The position numbers and the translations under genes were made by a program. The notes beneath the pieces are model-generated. The model was not told where the DNA came from. It did not search any database and saw only the letters and a program-made list of their open reading frames with translations. A stretch of 64,000 nucleotides of DNA from Lojkania enalia (lineage: Eukaryota; Ascomycota; Dothideomycetes; Pleosporales), in the NCBI GenBank assembly GCA_010094045.1, contig ML986636.1, forward strand, positions 171,372 through 235,371, in the 5' to 3' direction. Below are positions 57,206 to 64,000 of the stretch, in pieces (position 1 is the first letter of the stretch; each line of letters starts with the position of its first letter).

Positions 57206-59914
57206 ATGCAGTCTCCGGCCGGCCACACTACACTATATACGAACAACGAAGCAGACGGCGATTCGACTAACATCTACGGCAACGTCTATGGAGGTCTTCA
57301 CATTCCTGGTAGAGCTGACGGCGCTAGTAGATCATCCGCCCATCAGTGCCTCCGTGACTTAAGAGTTACCCATCCGCGCGAAGATAGGGCTAGGATCGAG
57401 GATGAAAAGGACACGCTGCTCAAGGACTGTTATGCCTGGATACTGGACGATAGCGGCTTCCGGCGGTGGAGGACGCAAGCCGACTCACAATTGCTGTGGA
57501 TTAAGGGTGACCCGGGCAAGGGTAAGACGATGATGATAATGGGCATCATCGATGAACTATCGCAAAAAGATAGAGCTAGACCATCATTAAGGAAGATCGG
57601 CTCTAAGCACGCATTAGTAGCTTACTTCTTCTGCCAGAGAACCCGGCCGGAGCTCAACAACTCAGTGTCAGTCCTTCGTGGGCTTATACTCTTGCTTGTT
57701 GAAAAAAGAGAGCAGCTCATACAACATGTGCAGAAGCGGTACGAGACTACAGGTAGTAAACTATTCGAAGGATCCAACGCCATATACGCGCTAAAAGAGA
57801 TATTGTTGGATATACTAAACGACCCAAGTCTACCGATGACATACCTCCTAGTCGACGCGCTCGATGAATGCACATCTGGGTTGTCTGCTCTCCTGCGCAT
57901 CATCGCTAACGACAGCCTTGCGCCGCGATCGAGGGTTAAGTGGCTGGTGACGAGCCGCAATATACCGGCTATAGAGAGGTATTTGCAACCAGACTTAGCC
58001 GGCATCAAGATCAGTCTTGAGCTTAGCGCAAGCCACGTATCAAAAGCGGTCGCGGCATATATCGACTTCAAGGTGCGGCGGCTAGCAGCTATACGCAAGT
58101 ACGACCACAAGACTAGAGCAGAGGTACAGCAGCAACTCTGGCACAAGGCTGAGGGCACGTTTCTATGGGTCTCGTTGGTGTGTAAAGAGCTAGAGAGTAT
58201 GCCGCTCTACAGCACGCGAGCGGTGCTGCATGCGATTCCGCCTGGACTCGACCCGCTATACAAGCGGATGATGGAACAGATTTTGGCACAGAAGGATGTC
58301 AAGACAGTAGAATACTGCAAGGATGTCCTTCGGTCGCTTACTATCGCCTTCCGGCCGCTGCGGCTCGAGGAGCTTGTTGTAGTAGCTGGCCTCCCAGGCG
58401 ATCAGTTCAACGACGTCCAGGGGGTCGCCGATCTTGTTAGCTACTGCGGCTCCTTTCTTACTATCCGCCAAGATATGGTGTCTTTTATTCATCTGTCTGC
58501 TAAGGACTTTTTCATAGCAGGCAACAGTCAGCAGGTATTCAATGGTGTAGTGGCAGAGGAGCAAGGGCGGATGACCTATCGCCTGCTTAATGTGATGCGT
58601 AGTACGCTGCAAAGAGACTTATGCGGCTTACAGAAGCTAGGAGCTCGAACACAGGAGGTAGCAGAGCAGATTAAGGATAGTATTCTCCCGCGAATCGCAT
58701 ATGCATGCGAGTACTGGGTTGATCATCTATACGACTCAAATCTTATATCTTTAGCGAGCTATAGCGATGTACTGCATAACGGAAGCATTGTTGATGTATT
58801 CTTACGGGAGAAGTTTCTCTACTGGCTAGAAGCTCTTAGCCTTTGCAAGAACATGTCGAAAGGAGTAGTATCAATAGCGAAGCTCAAGGCTTTAACACAG
58901 GTAATCTACAAACTTGTAATACTATGTATAATATATACTGACATAACCTAGGGAAGACTAGACGCATCTGCGTTAAATGAACTAGTTGGAGATGCGCACC
59001 GATTTATTATGACCCATAAGTCGGCAATAGAGAACAGTCCACTTCAGGCATATGCTTCTGCGCTCCTATTCAGCCCTACTCGTAGTATAATAAAAGGTCT
59101 TTTTAAGATAGAAGAGCCGGACTGGATTACAATAAAGCCGGCTATACAAGAGAAATGGAGCCCTTGCCTCCAGACGCTCGAGGGCCATAGCAACGAGGTC
59201 CGCTCTACCCGGCTGGCGTCGGGGTCGGGGTCGGGGTTGCCGTGGGATGACAACACGGTCAAGATCTGGGATGTGAGCAGCGGCGAACGCCTCCACACGC
59301 TCAAGGGCCATAGCGGTGGGGTCAACTCCATAGCCTTCTCTCACGACTCTACCCGGCTGGCGTCGGGGTCGGGGTTGGGGTTGCCGTGGGATGACGACAA
59401 CACGGTCAAGATCTGGGATGTGAGCAGCGGCGAGTGCCTCCACACGCTCAAGGGCTATAGCAGTGCGGCCAACTCCGTAGCCTTCTCTCACGACTCTACC
59501 CGGCTGGCGTCGGGGTCGAGTGATAGCACGGTCAAGATCTGGGATGTGAGCAGCGGCGAGTGCCTCCACACGCTCAAGGGCCATAGCAACGGAATCCGCT
59601 CCGTAGCCTTCTCTCACGACTCTACCCGGCTGGCGTCGGGGTCGGGGTCGGGGATGCCGTGGGGTGACAACACGGTCAAGATCTGGGATGTGAGCAGTGG
59701 CGAGTGCCTCCACACGCTCGAGGGCCATAGCAACAGGGTCAACTCCGTAGCCTTCTCTCACAACTCTACCCGGCTGGCGTCGGGGTCGGGGTCGGCGTGG
59801 GGTGACAGCATGATCTATCAAGGCCTAGGCTTGAGTTCAGATCGTACTTGGATAACCTACAATTCAGAGAACCTATTATGGCTACCGTCAGAATATCGAC
59901 CGCACTTTCAATAG
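57206..59914 (+). CDS. NACHT-WD40 NLR (HET-E/NWD type)
   Basis: Two exons (57206-58900, 58952-59914) joined over a 51-nt intron give 885 residues. NLRs of this type sense non-self or danger signals in fungi and can trigger incompatibility cell death. The first 50 residues hold no folded effector but a Gly/Asn-rich stretch (STNIYGNVYGG). The NACHT ATPase follows: Walker A GDPGKGKT at residues 101-108, VAYFFCQR, Walker B YLLVDALDEC near 215-224, WLVTSRN, and EGTFLWVSLVCKEL. A helical region then leads to about five WD40 repeats from residue 632 on, nearly identical to one another (NTVKIWDVSSGECLHTLKGH). The C-terminus reads LLWLPSEYRPHFQ and stops early: beyond a one-base shift the usual sequence resumes, then is cut by an LTR at 59956. 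The ORF is otherwise intact among RIPed DNA. Confidence 0.87.
59165..59815 (+). repeat. Near-identical WD40-coding DNA repeats
   Basis: About five units of roughly 110-145 bases repeat almost exactly at DNA level, each with CCCGGCTGGCGTCGGGGTCG, AACACGGTCAAGATCTGGGA and CCTCCACACGCTCAAGGGCC (last bases varying). A GGGTCG hexamer run of variable length within the unit adds Gly-Ser pairs. The first unit lacks the GCCTTCTCTCACGA segment. Confidence 0.9.
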
Positions 59915-59955
59915 TATCTAAGAAATTAATTGGTATTGGTACTAGACATAGAAGG

Positions 59956-60258
59956 TGTCACGGTAATACCGCGACACCTCTGCACCTACACCACCCTTAC
60001 CACAATACCCGAACCAGCTGCCAGCGACAGCTGTCAGCTGCTAGCTGGAATATAACCGACTTGTCGTGACCACGATGGAGGAAGGTTTCGCCGACCCGGC
60101 TAGCCCGTGCGGCAGCACAGACCTAGCCCCTATAAAAACCTGTATAATGTAGATATCTCTGTTTTTCACGCAATGTCTTAATATTCACACGTAGTATGTA
60201 GTAATAGAGTTGACTATCTAAAGTGCGATTAACCAACTGCGTGTAAGCATCCGTAACA
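59956..60258 (+). mobile_element. Candidate LTR abutting the NLR 3' end
   Basis: This 303-bp stretch begins TGTCACGG and ends CCGTAACA, imperfect inverted ends that become perfect if one G-to-A change is undone. It holds a TATAAAA box at 60131-60137, as in an LTR promoter. The break point coincides with the loss of NLR-like coding sequence. Downstream AT-rich DNA contains a possible Gag relic (61446-61487). No second LTR or target-site duplication was found, so the element is truncated or the call is wrong. Confidence 0.55.
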
Positions 60259-61911
60259 TTATATTACGTTATCTACTATTATATGCTATTGTCACGGCGA
60301 CGCGCATCGGATTGTCAACGCTAGATGAACGAGCATCAGATTGAGCTATATAGATGACCAACGTACTGCTGCCATGATAGTTCAAGACGTCTGGATGAAG
60401 AGAGAAAGGAGACAGACATCAGGTCGCATATATATACATCAGGGGTTCGGGTCTGTGCGTAATAGGCGAGGTGGCACGGGATCGGGCAGAAGCCGATTCC
60501 GTGACAGCTATAGACAAGAATGCGCTTGTTAACATACTTAAAGAGATCTAAGGTAAACTAGACTCTTTATAGTAGAAGAATAAGATGCTAGTAGAGTCCT
60601 TAATAACCTAGGAGAACCGCTATAAGTTAAACTTTAAAGTGATATAAAGAGAATTTAGTAGCTGCTAAATAGCTACCCCTCTACTAGCTACTAGTATATT
60701 AATAGTAATAGAACTATTACCCATCTTTAGCCTAATTTAACTTATAATTCTAGCTTCTAAATAGATATCTATATTAACTTTTAATCTACTTAAAACTATA
60801 TATAATCTATATTTCTATTTTAACTATTTACTTAACCTTTTAATATTTTCTAGTAAATATTTAGAGCTTTTATACTTTATTAGAAAGCTCTACTATAAAT
60901 TAGAAAGAAATACTAACTAATATCTAACTAAATATATCTATCTTTTATATATCTATTCTTATCTAGAATAAGACCTAATAATATTAGTTAACCTATTAAT
61001 AGATAAGAATATTAACTCTATAGATAGCTTAGTCGCCTTTTTAAAATATACCTATAATAACTAAAATAAAGAAACTATAGTATAGAGTAAGCTAAAGATT
61101 TTAAAGTAAGATTAAAGTAGGTTTTCTATTTACTTTACTAAATTCTAATACCTAATTATAAATACTAGACTAAATAAGACTAGATAAATTATATATCTCT
61201 AATATTCTCTTTCTAATAAACTCTATTATACTATAATAGGTATTATAATATCTAGTACTTTAAATAACTATACTAACTTAATTTCCCTATATAATACTAA
61301 CCTATATTATTTATCTAGTAATTACTATAAATAATTAAAGTATTATACTACTTATTAGAAGAATCTAAATATTATAGAATTTAATACTTCTAGCTATATA
61401 CCTATAAGCTCTAATAAATAAGAAAAGTACTACTATAAAAGATACTATTATAAATATAGTAGTAAGAGATATATTTTACTAGAATATAACGCCCCTTTAC
61501 TATTAATCTATTAAGAGTTTTAAAACTCTATTATACTTTATAAGTTCTACTTTTAATCCTTTAATTAATTCTCTAACCAATTTTTAATATACTTATTATT
61601 AGGCTAGTAGATAGGTATAGGTTAGGTTAAGGTTAGGGTCTTACGTAAGTAGGGTAGAGTTAAGGTTAGGGTCTTACTAATCAGCCTAGAATATAGGTAG
61701 AGTTAGAGTAGCTACTTAGTAATAGGGTATAAGTTAAGGTAGGGTCGTACGGACTGAGTTTTCTTAGAATCTAACTAATTAGTATACTTTAGAAAGTAGC
61801 TTAGTAAGAGTATATATAATATAATATTCTAGGGCTTTATTATAGCTATTTATTATAGATTAGGTTAATCTCGCTTTATTAGATTCTAGGGTAGTATACT
61901 ATAGTACGTTG
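60259..61911. mobile_element. RIP-degraded retroelement DNA
   Basis: This is very AT-rich with hardly any CA/CG context left and no ORF over 63 codons. At 61446-61487 the plus strand encodes a zinc-knuckle-spaced series in which all four ligand positions are Tyr (see findings). The region between 60300 and 60530 is less AT-rich and keeps a short Arg-rich frame. It is probably the internal part of the element whose LTR lies at 59956, later joined by the gypsy element at 61912. Confidence 0.5.
61618..61760. repeat. Short tandem units containing TTAGGGTC
   Basis: The motif GTTAAGGTTAGGGTCTTAC occurs twice about 32 bases apart, and a third, diverged copy (AAGTTAAGGTAGGGTCGTAC) lies near 61731. 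It is a minisatellite-like remnant inside degraded transposon DNA, not a telomere array. Confidence 0.7.
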
Positions 61912-62171
61912 TGTAACGATGCAAAGAAATCGTTCCACGAAAAGCTTCATCTTTTCGCTTATCTTATCCTACCCCTAGTTCTACCCCTTTTCCCATCTAT
62001 ATATAGTTGTACACTCCCTTATAAGTAGCTCGGTAGTTTTTCTATATCCTTTTGTATAAGGCCTATAAGTGTTAATAGAATTCCTAGGTCCCTAATCCCC
62101 TACATACTTCTATATACCTCTAAGTAGATTCGTACTATATTTAGACCTATTATCTTACCTATACTATTATA
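61912..62171 (+). repeat. 5' LTR of the RIPed gypsy element
   Basis: Aligned by eye with the solo LTR, it shows about 36 changes in the C-to-T/G-to-A direction, one in the reverse direction, two transversions and one 19-base gap. The last about 50 bases nearest the TGTAACG end are unchanged. Confidence 0.88.
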
Positions 62172-64000
62172 TTATATAGAAAAACTTAATACTACTAGTA
62201 ATAGCCTCTTTAATAATATCGTATTGATTGTTTATTTAACTATATCTAAGTCTAAGATATACCTAATTTAGTTTAGATTATAATACTTATATACTATTAT
62301 ATTAAATTATTTAGTTATCTAGATAGGATCTTAGAGACCTTCTATTAACCGAAGCCTTTAGGTTTAGAACTTCCTATCCCCTGCAATTAGGATTGCCTTT
62401 AGAAAAGCCGCGTAGAGTACGCCTAGGTAGAAACTTAGAGACTACTAATAACCTATCAGAATTAGAGGCAACCGCCGATATCTAACTATAATTTACCTTC
62501 TAATTCCTATACTAGAATCGATATACGCGTAAGTTATAGTAAGAGTAAGCTTCTATCTACGCGTGTAGAACAACTATTACCTCCTATAGGGGGCCCTGCA
62601 ATAGGTAGACCCCTCTCTATAGGGCTGGTAGTAAAAAACCTATCTAATTCGGAGGAAAATTAGAGTAAACTAACCCTTAAGGAATAAATTATAATTTTAT
62701 AAGAGGAGATCGTACGCTTAATATAATAGAGAACTATTAGTCCTGATTAACCTCTATAAACTACCGAATCAGCACTAATAATATACCGAGAAACTTTTAC
62801 AACTCCCCTAATAAGAAACCTCTCAGCTACCCTTAAGCCCCCTTAAGCCTATCTTACTAAACGCACGCTTAAGATCGAAAGTTTTATAGATAGTAATAAA
62901 CCTATATTTAAATAATAGTAAGTCTTAATCCTAGACCGACTCGAGATTAATATAGATTACTATCGGATAGAGCGTATATATATAGCGTTAGTATAAAGAC
63001 ACACCTCTAGTACTGCAAAAGAGTATCTAAAGCTAAAATACCTAGCTAAATTAGACTAGTATTAGTTTAAGAATACTAAAGAAATAATTTCACTTCTACA
63101 ATTATATTTTATTATAGATAATAAAGAAATAAAGGCACAACAGGCGTTTCAGGTCCTAAGAATAAATAAGAGAGAAGCGTTCCTAACTTTTAAAGCTCGC
63201 TTTATTAGTATAGCTATTAGGGGATCCGTATCCTAATCTAAGTAGTTCTTCTACCTATAGGATAAGATTCTCTCTAGCCTGAGGATACTAAACCTTAGCT
63301 TTAAGCTTATATAGAAAGGCTCCTTTAACGCTATAGTCGCCTACTTAACAGCCTACAATATAGAAAGGAGGAGTATTTCTAACCTTCTAGAATAAACTAT
63401 TAGCCTATAGGTTGCAGCTAAAATAAATTCGGATTAGTACTAGAAGGCTTCTAAGAGTTTATCTAAGGTAACTTATAATCTAATACTACCCTAATCGACC
63501 CTAGTATTAATACCTTATTCTACTACGATCGCTCCCTAATAACCTAGTAAGACTCTCGCACCTGAAAGGTATATAACCTTAGGTAATTACTATAACTATA
63601 GTAAACTAGGATACTTTACAAATAAATATATAGTCTTTAAAATATAAAAGATAGAGGTTAAATAAGAGAAGATTAAGGAAGAAGAGTTCCTAGATGTAAA
63701 TAAGTACTACCTAGATAGTTCTCGGGTGGGAAATAGAGACATCTAGGAAAACTCTCTATCTTAGGCTTAAGTAAGTATAACTTATTAAACATCGATTTAT
63801 TGTATTTATTTGGAGGAAAGTATTTCCGAATCTCTACTATTCTATATTTAAAAGGCGTTAGTATACAACTAAATACTCTTATTAATACTAGCGCCTAAGG
63901 CTTCCTGTTCCTTAATTCTATAGTAGCTAGATCGCTCTTTTAAGCCCTATATATATCGATACAGTACTTACCCTTTAAAATTACTGTTAAAGGTTTTCAG
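61912..64000 (+). mobile_element. RIPed Ty3/gypsy LTR retrotransposon, 5' part
   Basis: The 5' LTR is 61912-62171 (260 bp, TGTAACG...TATTATA) and matches the solo LTR at 15583-15861 in inverted orientation. The internal region runs to the window end. Gag-like residues occur near 62880-63430. A zinc-knuckle relic with CX2CX4HX4C spacing is at 63588-63629, all ligands changed to Tyr. A protease active-site relic (DTG changed to NTS, next Gln codon to TAA) is at 63884-63898. Protease after Gag is common to LTR elements; the gypsy assignment rests on my recall of Gag similarity. Stops everywhere show that it is inactive. Reverse transcriptase, integrase and the 3' LTR would lie beyond the window. 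Confidence 0.85.

Noticed and set aside
59066..59821. 251-codon minus-strand frame with repeats
   Set aside because: It is antisense to the WD40 repeats; its periodicity simply mirrors them.
61618..61760. Telomere end
   Set aside because: Only two or three isolated TTAGGG-type words within longer units, with transposon DNA continuing on both sides; not a tandem TTAGGG array.

Overview
This window is nuclear DNA of a filamentous ascomycete (Pezizomycotina). The genes are multi-exon with short introns of about 45-110 bases. Donors are mostly GTATGT or GTAAGT, with a CTAAC-type branch site just upstream of the acceptor. The protein families are typical of moulds: a fungal NTE1 phospholipase, ARP9, a NACHT-WD40 NLR, and AT-rich DNA scarred by repeat-induced point mutation (RIP). 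I cannot name the genus; a leotiomycete or related class would fit, but that is a guess.

From 2 to 53 kb lies the gene-bearing core, mostly housekeeping genes. In order: an unassigned protein (2.0-2.9 kb, -); a long Ser/Thr-rich conserved fungal protein (3.9-5.7 kb, -); a Gfo/Idh/MocA oxidoreductase (7.5-9.2 kb, -); the mitochondrial deubiquitinase UBP16 (-) head to head with mitochondrial ribosomal protein bL9m (+); class II fructose-bisphosphate aldolase in nine exons (13.8-15.3 kb, +); a solo LTR with perfect ends and target-site duplication; a GPH-repeat protein (16.4-17.9 kb, +); guanine deaminase (-); ARP9 (-) head to head with NTE1 (+); a dead acid trehalase (27.9-30.6 kb, -); glycine decarboxylase GCV2 (-); a decayed unassigned locus near 36-37 kb; a secreted Ala/Glu/Gln-rich protein (39.1-40.2 kb, -); ETF-ubiquinone oxidoreductase (+); a two-RRM SR splicing factor with a 6-nt microexon (+); a beta-lactamase/transesterase-like enzyme (+); an M28-type glutamate carboxypeptidase II homologue (-); and a short-chain dehydrogenase (-). 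No co-regulated pathway cluster is evident. UBP16, bL9m, GCV2 and ETF-QO are all mitochondrial by family, but the rest are unrelated.

From 53 kb to the end the character changes to a repeat-rich accessory region. It holds decayed gene fragments, then a NACHT-WD40 NLR (57.2-59.9 kb, +) of the vegetative-incompatibility/HET-E type. Its N-terminus lacks a folded effector domain and its WD repeats are nearly identical. A RIP-eroded gene lies divergently upstream of it. The NLR's last codons are frameshifted and then cut off by an LTR-like sequence at 59,956. From there to 64 kb the DNA is AT-rich and dominated by retrotransposon relics. The clearest is a Ty3/gypsy element entering at 61,912. Its 5' LTR is a RIP-mutated copy of the clean solo LTR at 15.6 kb, its Gag zinc-knuckle ligands have all become Tyr, and its protease DTG has become NTS, exactly as C-to-T and G-to-A change predicts.

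The strongest points for a second look are the clean/RIPed LTR pair, the NLR with its decayed divergent neighbour and possible N-terminal amyloid-type motif, the near-full-length GH65 trehalase pseudogene, the 6-nt microexon, the GC-AG intron in ARP9 and the frame-preserving 51-nt intron. All functional calls rest on reading the sequence and recalling families; no database search was run.
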